Shown here one piece after another: positions 8,345 to 16,831 of a stretch of DNA of 64,000 bases. The DNA is from JBPEWY01 sp052032225 (GTDB lineage Bacteria > Bacteroidota > Bacteroidia > Flavobacteriales > Flavobacteriaceae), in contig JBPEWY010000042.1 in assembly GCA_052032225.1 (NCBI GenBank), positions 8,222-72,221 of the forward strand. Reading direction: 5' to 3'. The position numbers were made by a program, and so were the translations under genes. The notes under the pieces are model-generated. The model searched no databases and was not told the origin of the DNA. It worked only from the letters and a program-made list of their open reading frames with translations. Within the stretch, counting starts at the first letter, position 1. Every line of letters starts with the position of its first letter.

Positions 8345-8881
8345 ATGACGGGATTAAGAGCAGCAATACGTTACGCTAAAGCAATTTTAGAACTTGCAAA
8401 CGAGCAAAATGCTACCGAAGCAGTTGCTAAAGATATGGAGCAAGTGGCTAAAACTATTGCTACAAGCAGAGAGTTACAATTAATGCTTCAAAGCCCAATT
8501 GTAAAAACAGAAGACAAAAAAGCATCGCTTAAAGCAATTTTTAAAGACAGCCATAAACTAACCTTACAGTTAATAGACTTGTTGGCTGCCAATAAAAGAA
8601 TTGCGCTACTAGGCGAAGTAGCTAAAAAATATAAAGTACTCTTTGATGAACTTAAAGGAAAAGAAGTAGCTGTGGTTACAACAGCATTTCCTTTAGATTC
8701 TAACTTAGAGAAAAAAGTGCTTGCCAAAGTAAAAGAACTTACCAATAAAGAAGTAGAGCTTCAAAATAAAATAGACGAAAGTATTATTGGAGGCTTTATT
8801 TTACGTGTGGGAGACAAACAGTATAACGCAAGCATTTCAAATCAATTAAACAACTTAAAAAGGTCATTAGCAACAAACTAA
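8345..8881 (+). CDS. atpH: ATP synthase F1 subunit delta
   Basis: Protein of 178 residues of the OSCP/delta family that links the b dimer to the top of the alpha3-beta3 head. An N-terminal helical domain (about 1-105, beginning RAAIRYAKAILELANEQN) is followed by the conserved C-terminal segment ESIIGGFILRVGDKQYNASISNQL (about 145-168). Spacing is tight: 9 bases from atpF and 11 bases to atpA, so it is part of the atp operon. Size and motif order are normal. Confidence 0.93.
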   Translation: MTGLRAAIRYAKAILELANEQNATEAVAKDMEQVAKTIATSRELQLMLQSPIVKTEDKKASLKAIFKDSHKLTLQLIDLLAANKRIALLGEVAKKYKVLFDELKGKEVAVVTTAFPLDSNLEKKVLAKVKELTNKEVELQNKIDESIIGGFILRVGDKQYNASISNQLNNLKRSLATN

Positions 8882-8892
8882 AATAGAAACAG

Positions 8893-10473
8893 ATGGCAGA
8901 AGTTAAAGCTGCTGAGGTATCAGCAATCTTAAAGCAACAATTATCAGGATTCGAAGCACAAGCTTCTTTAGATGAAGTAGGAACCGTACTTCAGGTGGGT
9001 GACGGTATTGCACGTGCTTACGGACTTTCTAACGCGCAATATGGCGAGTTAGTAGAGTTTGAAGGTGGAATGGAAGGTATTGTATTGAACCTTGAAGAAG
9101 ATAACGTAGGTATAGTATTATTAGGACCTTCTAAAGAAATTAAAGAAGGAGCTACCGTAAAACGTACCCAACGTATTGCCTCTATAAAAGTTGGAGAACA
9201 AATGCTAGGGCGTGTTGTAGACACCCTTGGTAACCCAATAGATGGTAAAGGTCCAATTGGAGGTGAGCTTTACGAAATGCCATTAGAGCGTAAAGCACCG
9301 GGTGTAATTTACCGTCAGCCGGTAAATGAACCTTTACAAACCGGTATTAAAGCGGTAGACGCAATGATTCCAATTGGTAGAGGGCAACGTGAGCTTATTA
9401 TTGGTGACCGTCAAACCGGAAAAACTACTGTTGCTATTGATACCATCATTAACCAAAAAGAATTCTACGATGCAGGTGAGCCTGTATATTGTATATATGT
9501 TGCAGTTGGGCAAAAAGCTTCTACAGTAGCTGCTATCGCTAAAACTTTAGAAGATAAAGGAGCGTTAGACTACACAGTTATTGTAGCTGCAAATGCTTCA
9601 GACCCTGCACCAATGCAAGTTTACGCACCGTTTGCTGGAGCAGCAATTGGTGAGTACTTTAGAGACACAGGTCGTCCTGCTTTAATTGTATACGATGATC
9701 TTTCTAAACAAGCGGTAGCATACCGTGAGGTGTCATTATTATTAAGAAGACCTCCAGGACGTGAAGCTTATCCGGGAGACGTATTCTACTTACACTCAAG
9801 ATTACTAGAGCGTTCTGCTAAGATTATTGCCGATGATGATATTGCTAAAGGAATGAACGACCTGCCTGATACTCTTAAGGGAATTGTTAAAGGAGGTGGA
9901 TCGTTAACAGCGTTACCAATCATCGAAACTCAAGCAGGAGACGTATCAGCTTATATCCCTACAAACGTAATTTCTATTACAGACGGGCAAATATTCTTAG
10001 AGTCAGACTTATTTAACTCAGGGGTTCGTCCGGCTATTAACGTAGGTATATCGGTATCTCGTGTAGGTGGATCAGCTCAAATTAAATCAATGAAAAAAGT
10101 AGCAGGAACACTTAAGTTAGACCAAGCTCAGTTCCGTGAATTAGAAGCATTCGCTAAGTTTGGTTCTGATTTAGATGCTGCTACATTAAACGTAATCGAA
10201 AAAGGTAAGCGTAACGTAGAAATCTTAAAGCAAGCTCAAGGAGAACCGTTTACCGTAGAAGACCAAATTGCAATTATTTACGCAGGTACTAAGAACTTAT
10301 TAAAAGACGTTCCTGTAGAGCGCGTTAAAGAGTTCGAGAAAGAGTACTTAGAGTATTTAAATGCTAAGCACAGAGACGTGTTAGATACTTTAAAAGCAGG
10401 TAAATTAACCGATGAGGTTACAGATACCTTAACTAAAGTAGCTAAAGATCTTTCTGCTAGATATAAAGCATAA
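8893..10473 (+). CDS. atpA: ATP synthase F1 subunit alpha
   Basis: Non-catalytic nucleotide-binding subunit of 526 residues. Walker A is GDRQTGKT (174-181), preceded by the conserved LQTGIKAVDAMIPIGRGQRELI. The arginine finger that acts on the beta catalytic site is Arg390 in SVSRVGGSAQ. The N-terminal beta-barrel (about 25-95) and C-terminal helical domain are complete. The gene is followed not by atpG directly but by a 99-base gap with two hairpins. The catalytic partner beta (atpD) is absent from the window, as is usual for flavobacterial genomes where atpD-atpC sit elsewhere. Confidence 0.96.
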   Translation: MAEVKAAEVSAILKQQLSGFEAQASLDEVGTVLQVGDGIARAYGLSNAQYGELVEFEGGMEGIVLNLEEDNVGIVLLGPSKEIKEGATVKRTQRIASIKVGEQMLGRVVDTLGNPIDGKGPIGGELYEMPLERKAPGVIYRQPVNEPLQTGIKAVDAMIPIGRGQRELIIGDRQTGKTTVAIDTIINQKEFYDAGEPVYCIYVAVGQKASTVAAIAKTLEDKGALDYTVIVAANASDPAPMQVYAPFAGAAIGEYFRDTGRPALIVYDDLSKQAVAYREVSLLLRRPPGREAYPGDVFYLHSRLLERSAKIIADDDIAKGMNDLPDTLKGIVKGGGSLTALPIIETQAGDVSAYIPTNVISITDGQIFLESDLFNSGVRPAINVGISVSRVGGSAQIKSMKKVAGTLKLDQAQFRELEAFAKFGSDLDAATLNVIEKGKRNVEILKQAQGEPFTVEDQIAIIYAGTKNLLKDVPVERVKEFEKEYLEYLNAKHRDVLDTLKAGKLTDEVTDTLTKVAKDLSARYKA

Positions 10474-10480
10474 TTTGTAG

Positions 10481-10508
10481 GTTTCTGCCCTGTTTAAGGG
10501 GCAGAAAC
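10481..10508 (+). promoter_or_regulatory. Hairpin after atpA (attenuator or processing site)
   Basis: GTTTCTGCCC (10481-10490) pairs with GGGCAGAAAC (10499-10508), 10 perfect pairs and an 8-base loop. The following bases TTTATATAT are only partly T-rich, so termination would be incomplete. It lies 7 bases after the atpA stop and could lower atpG output relative to atpA. Confidence 0.6.
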
Positions 10509-10540
10509 TTTATATATAAATCAACATAAGTAATACTTAT

Positions 10541-10558
10541 TTCGTAATTAGTTACGAA
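10541..10558 (+). promoter_or_regulatory. Second hairpin just upstream of atpG
   Basis: TTCGTAA (10541-10547) pairs with TTACGAA (10552-10558) around the loop TTAG, ending 14 bases before the atpG ATG. Its closeness to the ribosome-binding region suggests an effect on atpG translation; this is inference. Confidence 0.4.
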
Positions 10559-10572
10559 CCGATTTAATTAAA

Positions 10573-11433
10573 ATGGCAAACTTAAAAGAAATACGCAACA
10601 GAATATCGTCGGTAGCCTCTACAATGCAAATTACGAGCGCTATGAAAATGGTATCTGCAGCCAAATTAAAAAAGGCTCAAGATGCTATTACAGCAATGCG
10701 TCCGTATTCAGATAAGCTTACCGAGTTGTTGCAAAGTCTTAGTGCTACATTAGAAGGAGATTCTGGAAGTGTATATGCACAACAACGCGAGGTTAACAAA
10801 GTGCTTGTGGTTGCAATTACATCTAATAGAGGTCTTTGTGGTGCGTTTAATAGTAACATCATTAAAGAAGCTACAAACCAAGCAACAGAGGTTTATGCCG
10901 GTAAGCAAGTAGACTTTGTTACTATTGGTAAGAAAGGAAACGATATTCTTAAAAAACGCTTTTCGGTTATAGAAAATAATAATGCCATTTTTGACGAGTT
11001 AACGTTCGAAAATGTAGCTGAGATTGCTCAAATGCTAATGAATAAATATGCTGAAGGAGCTTATGATAAGATTGTATTAGTTTACAATCAATTTAAAAAT
11101 GCTGCTACGCAAATTGTAAAAGCAGAGCAGTTTTTACCTATTGTTGCCCAAGCTTCAGAAAGCACAACGCAATTAGATTATATTTTTGAGCCTACTAAAG
11201 CCGAAATCGTTCAGACGTTAATTCCTAAATCTCTAAAAATGCAGCTGTTTAAAGCTATTAGAGATTCGTTTGCTGCAGAGCATGGTGCACGTATGACTGC
11301 TATGCACAAGGCAACAGATAATGCTAAAGAATTAAAAGCCGAATTAACGCTTAACTACAACAAGGCCCGTCAGGCAGCAATTACAGGAGAAATTCTTGAA
11401 ATTGTTGGAGGTGCCGAAGCACTAAACAACTAA
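10573..11433 (+). CDS. atpG: ATP synthase F1 subunit gamma
   Basis: Rotor shaft subunit of 286 residues. The canonical N-terminus MANLKEIRNRISSVASTMQI and C-terminal TGEILEIVGGAEAL, which form the central coiled coil, are both intact. A Rossmann-like middle domain (about 75-210) contains the typical SNRGLCGAFNSNI strand. One copy per complex against three alpha, in keeping with the hairpins that separate it from atpA. It is the last gene of the operon: a strong terminator follows the stop at 11461. Confidence 0.95.
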   Translation: MANLKEIRNRISSVASTMQITSAMKMVSAAKLKKAQDAITAMRPYSDKLTELLQSLSATLEGDSGSVYAQQREVNKVLVVAITSNRGLCGAFNSNIIKEATNQATEVYAGKQVDFVTIGKKGNDILKKRFSVIENNNAIFDELTFENVAEIAQMLMNKYAEGAYDKIVLVYNQFKNAATQIVKAEQFLPIVAQASESTTQLDYIFEPTKAEIVQTLIPKSLKMQLFKAIRDSFAAEHGARMTAMHKATDNAKELKAELTLNYNKARQAAITGEILEIVGGAEALNN

Positions 11434-11460
11434 AGTTAGACTTCAAATTTTAACTATATT

Positions 11461-11490
11461 AAACCCCAAGATTTTCTTGGGGTTTTGTTT
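11461..11490 (+). terminator. Intrinsic terminator of the atp operon
   Basis: AAACCCCAAGA (11461-11471) pairs with TCTTGGGGTTT (11475-11485), 11 pairs with a 3-base loop, followed by TGTTTTTGG. It lies 28 bases after the atpG stop. Confidence 0.9.
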
Positions 11491-11563
11491 TTGGCACGCT
11501 TTTGGTTTTGTATATTTAGCAGAGCTACTGTAAGCTTTTGCTTAATCCTTAATTTGTATATTT

Positions 11564-12058
11564 ATGAAAACAACCGCTTTCTATAACAGTTTATTCAGTG
11601 TAATTATGCTTATAGCATTTTCAAGTTGTTCTTCTTCTCAAAAATTAGAACAAAAAACACCTTTTATAGTGCAAAAACCTATTGCACAAAATTGGTATGG
11701 AGGAAGACCGGAAAGTGGTAACGGAATTAAAGTATCGTTTACGGTAAAAAATATGCCAGAAGGAGTTAGTTTAGACTCTTTGTATTTTAGAGGAATGAAA
11801 GCAGCAATAACAACAGAAAGTACTTCAGATGCTGTTACTTGTGTTGCTAACTTTGTAATAAAACCAGATCAGAAATCTGATATGGTAATGCATAGTGATC
11901 CTAAAAAAGAGTTTGGTAATACCATTCCAAAACCAAAACATAAAATACCTTTTAAGCTAAAAGAAGATGAGGCTGTTTTAAAATATATTGATAGAAATAC
12001 AGAGAAATTTTTTAAAATTTCCGGAATTGTACAAAAAGCCCCTATTAACTATAACTAA
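11564..12058 (+). CDS. Putative lipoprotein, unknown function
   Basis: Protein of 164 residues with a lipoprotein signal peptide (residues 1-21, lipobox AFSSC, Cys22) followed by Ser/Gln and then a compact beta-rich domain. I do not recognise the family. Visible features are the segment IAQNWYGGRPESGNGIKVSFTV (about 39-60), few cysteines and a Lys-rich C-terminal half. Expected location is the periplasm or outer membrane. It stands alone: the atp terminator lies before it, a separate promoter for the flippase lies after it, and TATATTTA promoter-like elements lie at 11511-11518 and again directly at the start codon. Confidence 0.7.
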   Translation: MKTTAFYNSLFSVIMLIAFSSCSSSQKLEQKTPFIVQKPIAQNWYGGRPESGNGIKVSFTVKNMPEGVSLDSLYFRGMKAAITTESTSDAVTCVANFVIKPDQKSDMVMHSDPKKEFGNTIPKPKHKIPFKLKEDEAVLKYIDRNTEKFFKISGIVQKAPINYN

Positions 12059-12078
12059 TATTAAATTACTTTGAAGCT

Positions 12079-12108
12079 TTGTTAAACAACCGTAAATCAA
12101 TATTTTTA
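12079..12108 (+). promoter_or_regulatory. Promoter of the flippase-dut-EnvC gene run
   Basis: TTG at 12079-12081, a 19-base spacer and TATTTTTA at 12101-12108 fit the Bacteroidota promoter with A for the last G. Transcription should begin near 12113, 21 bases before the TTG start codon. Confidence 0.6.
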
Positions 12109-12133
12109 GCACGGTTAACATGTAACACTTCTT

Positions 12134-13603
12134 TTGAGCGCACTACAAAAACTAGTTAAGCACACCTTTATTTATGGTTTAGCAACGGTTTTGCCCCGAA
12201 TGCTAAGCTTTTTATTGCTTCCGTTGTACACCGGATTCATGACTCAAAAAGAATACGGTATTTATGCATCGTTGTTTGCTTACTTAATTTTAGGGAATGT
12301 AGTGCTTTCGTATGGTATGGAAACCGCTTTTTTTAGGTTTGTAAACAAGCATCCTAATCAAAAACAAACTATACAGGCTACTGCATTAACATCGCTATTA
12401 ATATCATCATCAATCTTTGTAATTGTCGGTTTAATTTTTAAAAATGATATTGCGTATTGGTTAGAATACAACCCGGTTTATATTACATATGCCATACTCA
12501 TTTTATTTTTTGATGCCCTGGTGGTTTTACCTTTTGCTTGGTTTAGGGCTAACGAGAAGCCTAAAAATTACACTTTAATTAAAATAGGGAACGTAAGTAT
12601 AAACTTAGGATTAAACCTTTTTTTCTTTTTGCTTTTACCGGAACTTGTTTCAGATTCTACAAATTCTGTTTTGGCACACATATATTGGCCGGAAAACAAA
12701 GTAAAATATGTGTTTTTAGCCAATTTAGCAGCAAGTATAATAACATTTGTTTGGGTTTTTCCGGTTTACAAAAAAATTGGGCTTGGCTTTAATAAGTATA
12801 TGTGGAAACAAATGATAAAATATGCTTATCCGGTTTTAATTGCCGGAATAGCCTTTTCTATAAACGAAGCATTCGATAAAATTTTACTTAAATACCTACT
12901 ACCTGAAAACATTGCAGAAGCTCAAGTAGGAATTTATGCTGCATGTTACAAACTGGGAGTGTTTATGACGTTGTTTGTAACAGCATTTAGACTTGGCATA
13001 GAACCCTATTTTTTTAGTCATGCTAACTCAGAGACTCCTCAAAAGCACTACGCTATTATATTAGAATATTTTGTAATGTTTGGAGCTGTTATTTTGCTGG
13101 CTGTAGTTGTTTTTGCCGATGTGTTAAAACTAATTTTTATTCAGAATAAAGCATTTTGGGAAGCAATGTGGATTGTTCCTGTAATATTATTGGCCAACCT
13201 GTGTTTAGGTATTTATCACAACTTATCGGTTTGGTATAAAATTACCGATAAAACACGTTTTGGAGCATACATATCGGTTACAGGAGCACTAATTACACTT
13301 GTTATTAATTTGGCTTTTATTCCTACTATAGGGTATAAAGCATCTGCTTTGGCAACATTGGCTGCTTATGGTACTATGATGTTGTTATCATTTTATTTCG
13401 GCAAAAAACATTATCCAATACCATACAATCTAAAAAAAATAGGCATTAGCCTAGGAACAGCCATTGCATTTTCTGCTATTGTATTTTATGGTTTCAATGG
13501 AAATTTGATTATTGGCACACTCCTACTTTTAATATTTTTGGGAATTATATATAAACTAGAAAAAAACAGATTAAAATTACTTATCAGTCGCAATGAAAAT
13601 TAA
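12134..13603 (+). CDS. Oligosaccharide flippase (MATE/Wzx-like)
   Basis: Membrane protein of 489 residues with about 14 hydrophobic helices. It begins with an amphipathic LQKLVKHTFIYGLATVLPRML segment, the usual start of polysaccharide exporters in the MOP superfamily (Wzx/MurJ/MATE). Such proteins flip undecaprenyl-linked sugars or peptidoglycan precursors across the inner membrane. The start is TTG (12134); no in-frame ATG exists upstream, and the promoter fits this start. The 3' end overlaps dut by 11 bases. Company with a sugar-nucleotide transferase and an EnvC-type protein favours an envelope polysaccharide role. Substrate unknown. Confidence 0.82.
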   Translation: MSALQKLVKHTFIYGLATVLPRMLSFLLLPLYTGFMTQKEYGIYASLFAYLILGNVVLSYGMETAFFRFVNKHPNQKQTIQATALTSLLISSSIFVIVGLIFKNDIAYWLEYNPVYITYAILILFFDALVVLPFAWFRANEKPKNYTLIKIGNVSINLGLNLFFFLLLPELVSDSTNSVLAHIYWPENKVKYVFLANLAASIITFVWVFPVYKKIGLGFNKYMWKQMIKYAYPVLIAGIAFSINEAFDKILLKYLLPENIAEAQVGIYAACYKLGVFMTLFVTAFRLGIEPYFFSHANSETPQKHYAIILEYFVMFGAVILLAVVVFADVLKLIFIQNKAFWEAMWIVPVILLANLCLGIYHNLSVWYKITDKTRFGAYISVTGALITLVINLAFIPTIGYKASALATLAAYGTMMLLSFYFGKKHYPIPYNLKKIGISLGTAIAFSAIVFYGFNGNLIIGTLLLLIFLGIIYKLEKNRLKLLISRNEN

Positions 13604-14027
13604 AATAGTTAATCAATCTAAACACACCTTACCTCATTACGAAACGGAGGCTTCTGCCGGGATGGATTTACGAGCTAATCTTTCAGAACCGGTAACACTA
13701 CAACCGTTAGAAAGAGCTATTATTAAAACAGGGCTATTTATAGAACTTCCCATAGGTTACGAAGCTCAAGTTAGACCAAGAAGTGGTTTAGCAGCCAAAA
13801 AAGGCATAACAGTGTTAAATGCACCCGGAACCATAGATGCCGATTACAGAGGCGAAATAGGAGTGATTTTAGTAAACCTCTCTAACGAACCCTTTACAAT
13901 AGAAGACGGTGAGCGTATAGCACAGTTAGTTATTGCTAAACACGAAAGAGCCGTTTGGGAACAAGTACAGGAACTTTCAGAAACTAAACGCGGAGCAGGA
14001 GGTTTTGGGAGCACAGGAGTAAAATAA
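13593..14027 (+). CDS. dut: dUTP diphosphatase
   Basis: Homotrimeric dUTPase of 144 residues that converts dUTP to dUMP and diphosphate, keeping uracil out of DNA and feeding dTMP synthesis. All conserved motifs are present: AGMDLRA (22-28), PRSGLA (62-67), GTIDADYRGEI (79-89), GERIAQLVI (106-114) and the C-terminal lid RGAGGFGSTG (133-142). It overlaps the flippase by 11 bases and is followed 33 bases later by the nucleotidyltransferase, so it is inside an envelope operon. This grouping is common in flavobacteria. Confidence 0.97.
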   Translation: MKIKIVNQSKHTLPHYETEASAGMDLRANLSEPVTLQPLERAIIKTGLFIELPIGYEAQVRPRSGLAAKKGITVLNAPGTIDADYRGEIGVILVNLSNEPFTIEDGERIAQLVIAKHERAVWEQVQELSETKRGAGGFGSTGVK

Positions 14028-14060
14028 AGAGTAATACTGCAAAAAACAGAAGAAAGCGTT

Positions 14061-15080
14061 ATGAAGATTATAGTACCTATGGCCGGTAGAGGCTCAAGAT
14101 TAAGACCACACACATTAACAGTACCAAAGCCATTAATTCCGGTTGCCGGAAAACCAATAGTACATAGATTGGTACAAGACATCGTAAAAGTATTAAAACA
14201 ACCGGTACAAGAGATTGCTTTTATTTTAGGAGATCCGGCTTTTTTTGGTGAAGATGTGGTAGAAAGTTTAACAGCATTAGCTCAAGATCTTGGTGCTAAA
14301 GCTACTATTTACAGACAAGACAAACCGTTAGGAACCGGCCATGCAATTATGTGTGCAGAGCCATCGCTTTCCGGTCCGGCTGTTATTGCATATGCCGATA
14401 CGCTTATTAGGGCCAGCTTTAATTTAGATACGGATGCAGATAGTGTAATTTGGACAAAAAAAGTGGCTAATCCGGAGGCCTATGGGGTTGTAAAACTTAA
14501 TGATAAAAACGAAATTGTTGAGTTGGTAGAAAAACCAAAAGAATTTGTATCAGACCAAGCTGTTATTGGTATATATTATTTTAAAGACGTTGGTGTATTA
14601 AAAGAAAAATTGCAGGAAGTTTTAGATGAAAACATTACCAATGGCGGAGAATACCAAATAAACGATGGTATAAAACGAATGATGGCCGAAGGTAAAGTAT
14701 TTAAAACAGGAACTGTAGATGAATGGATGGACTGTGGTAATAAAAATGTAACGGTAGAGACAAACGCTAAAATGTTAGATTTTTTAGCTGCAGATGCCCA
14801 AGAAGAACTTATTCATTCGGAGGTTGTATTAGAGAATGCACAGATAATATCGCCTTGCTTTATTGCCAAAGGTGTTGTTTTAAAAAACACTACAATTGGT
14901 CCGCATGTGTCGGTTGGAGAAAATACGGCAATAGAAAACTCAACTGTTAAAAACAGCTTAATTCAGGCGCACACAACCATAAAAAATGCTACCTTACAAA
15001 ATGCTATGATTGGCAATCACGTAGAGTACGATGGCAACTTTACCAGTATTAGTATTGGAGACTACTCTCAATTGGTGTAA
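14061..15080 (+). CDS. Sugar-phosphate nucleotidyltransferase
   Basis: Protein of 339 residues. The N-terminal Rossmann-like domain starts VPMAGRGSRLRPHTLTVPKPLIPVAGKP, with the G-x-G-x-R-x-x-P-x-T nucleotide-binding loop and catalytic Lys23. Further motifs are GTGHAIMCAEP (about 94-104) and YADTLI. The C-terminal part (about 250-335) is a left-handed beta-helix of hexapeptide repeats (VVLENAQIISPCFIAKGVVL and following). Enzymes of this build make NDP-sugars from sugar 1-phosphates, often dTDP-glucose or GDP-mannose. The substrate cannot be read here. Context (flippase before, cell-wall proteins after) points to cell-surface glycan synthesis. Confidence 0.88.
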   Translation: MKIIVPMAGRGSRLRPHTLTVPKPLIPVAGKPIVHRLVQDIVKVLKQPVQEIAFILGDPAFFGEDVVESLTALAQDLGAKATIYRQDKPLGTGHAIMCAEPSLSGPAVIAYADTLIRASFNLDTDADSVIWTKKVANPEAYGVVKLNDKNEIVELVEKPKEFVSDQAVIGIYYFKDVGVLKEKLQEVLDENITNGGEYQINDGIKRMMAEGKVFKTGTVDEWMDCGNKNVTVETNAKMLDFLAADAQEELIHSEVVLENAQIISPCFIAKGVVLKNTTIGPHVSVGENTAIENSTVKNSLIQAHTTIKNATLQNAMIGNHVEYDGNFTSISIGDYSQLV

Positions 15081-15121
15081 CAAAGTTAATTGGGCATATT
15101 TTTTGCGTATGGTATAGCATA

Positions 15122-16051
15122 ATGAAAAAAGCAAACTACATATTATTTATAGCCTTTGGCTTGTTGTTTTTAAACGGCAGTTATGCTCAAGAAGATACAG
15201 CAGCCGATGTAACGCAAGAAATAGTATCGGATAGTTTTCAGGAGCATTTTTTTGAAGCTCTTAAAGAAAGGGCTGTAGAAAATTACGATAGAGCCATAGA
15301 AAAACTTATGCTTTGCAAAAATTTACAACCTACTAATGTAGCTGTAGATTTTGAGCTGGGGAAAAATTACTTTCAACTAAAAAAATATGCTGTAGCACAA
15401 TCGTATTTAGAGAATGCGGTTAAAGTAGAACCCGAAAACATATGGTATTTAGAAGCACTTTTAGCAGTTTATGATGCCCGTGGAGATATGTATAATACAC
15501 TTAATGTAGATAATCAATTAAAAATAAAAAGCTTACAATTGCGCGAAAACTTGGCCAAACTTTATGCTAAATTTGGCAACTATGAGCACGCTTTACAGGT
15601 TTTAGACGAATTAGATGCTAAACATGGTGTTACAACAGAGAGAAAAAACCTAAGAGCATTAGTTTTAGCCTACCAATTTGAAGAGAACAAGAAGAAAACA
15701 ACACGCGAAATTGTAATTCAGAAAGATACCCAAAACCCAATCAATCAATACAAAACCATATTAGCTAAACTAATAGAGGTAGAAGATAAGCAAGCCTTGC
15801 TGCAAGTAGCTACAGAAGCGCTAGATAATTTTCCAACACAACCATACTTTTATTATGCCAAAGGATTGGCTTTAAACAGTGTAGCCCAATATAAAGAAGC
15901 TGCTGAGGTTTTAGAAATGGCACTCGATTTTTTGATTGATGACGTAGAGCTTAAAAACAACATTTATAAACAATTAGCGGTTTCTTATTCATCATTAGGA
16001 GATACAAAAAAAGCCTCTATTTATCTTAAAAAAACTAAAAGCCGACTTTAA
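15122..16051 (+). CDS. Secreted tetratricopeptide repeat protein
   Basis: Protein of 309 residues with a signal peptide (1-23, ending GSYAQ) and about five TPR-like helix pairs. Examples are AVDFELGKNYFQLKKYAVAQSY (about 76-97) and KQLAVSYSSLGDTKKASIYL near the C-terminus. No enzyme motif is seen, so it is likely a periplasmic scaffold. It sits 41 bases after the nucleotidyltransferase and 16 bases before the DUF4292 lipoprotein. In flavobacteria this trio (TPR, DUF4292, EnvC) is regularly found together, suggesting a joint role in the envelope. Confidence 0.8.
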   Translation: MKKANYILFIAFGLLFLNGSYAQEDTAADVTQEIVSDSFQEHFFEALKERAVENYDRAIEKLMLCKNLQPTNVAVDFELGKNYFQLKKYAVAQSYLENAVKVEPENIWYLEALLAVYDARGDMYNTLNVDNQLKIKSLQLRENLAKLYAKFGNYEHALQVLDELDAKHGVTTERKNLRALVLAYQFEENKKKTTREIVIQKDTQNPINQYKTILAKLIEVEDKQALLQVATEALDNFPTQPYFYYAKGLALNSVAQYKEAAEVLEMALDFLIDDVELKNNIYKQLAVSYSSLGDTKKASIYLKKTKSRL

Positions 16052-16067
16052 AATTTACTGTATCTAA

Positions 16068-16829
16068 ATGAGACAACTATTTGTGGTAATTTTTACTTTG
16101 TTTTTTGTGTCTTGCGGAACTAAAAATGTTATATCTGGCAAGAAAGCTTCTAAAAATGTAGCAGCAAAAGAGGTTATTGCTAATCATTACAACAAAGCAT
16201 TAGATTTTTCTACCATAAGAGGAAGAATGAAGATTGATTTTAACGACGGGCACACACAACAGAACTTTACCGTTAGTTTTAGAATGCAAAAAGACAGTGC
16301 TATTTGGCTAAGCGCAACGCTGTCTGTAGTTAAGGTGCTTATTACACCTAATAGGGTTAGTTTTTATAATAAGTTAGATAACACTTATTTTGATGGTGAT
16401 TTTAGCTATTTAAGCAAACTTTTAGGAACAGAACTAAACTTTTATAAAGTTCAAAACTTACTTTTGGGCCAAGCAATACAAGAGCTAAACCCATCAGATT
16501 TTAAAGTAACAGCATCTGGGAATGCTTATAAGTTAGAACCTAAAGAAGAAGACGCTTTTTGGCAACAATTATTTGTTGTAGATCCGGCGCACTACAAAAT
16601 GGTTGCACAACAAGTTAGTATGCCTTTGCAAAATAGAAGCTTGCAAATATTTTATAATAACTACCTTAAAATAGATAACAAAACATTTCCTGATAAAATA
16701 ATATTAATTGCAACAGAAGGGGTGGCACAAACTAAAATAGAACTAGAATATAAAAATATTACTTTTAACGAAAGAGTTACTTTTCCGTACAGAATACCGG
16801 AAGGATTTAATGAAATAGTGTTAGAATAA
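16068..16829 (+). CDS. DUF4292 family lipoprotein
   Basis: Lipoprotein of 253 residues: lipobox FVSC with Cys16, followed by GTKNVISGKKASKNVAAKEV. The rest is rich in beta strands and resembles the LolA/LolB-like fold proposed for DUF4292, with SFRMQKDSAIWLSATLSVVKVLITPNRVSFYNK (about 71-104) forming the typical central strands. A role in lipoprotein or lipid handling at the outer membrane is plausible but not shown. The next gene (EnvC family) starts 2 bases after the stop, so translation is coupled. Confidence 0.82.
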   Translation: MRQLFVVIFTLFFVSCGTKNVISGKKASKNVAAKEVIANHYNKALDFSTIRGRMKIDFNDGHTQQNFTVSFRMQKDSAIWLSATLSVVKVLITPNRVSFYNKLDNTYFDGDFSYLSKLLGTELNFYKVQNLLLGQAIQELNPSDFKVTASGNAYKLEPKEEDAFWQQLFVVDPAHYKMVAQQVSMPLQNRSLQIFYNNYLKIDNKTFPDKIILIATEGVAQTKIELEYKNITFNERVTFPYRIPEGFNEIVLE

Positions 16830-16831
16830 CC

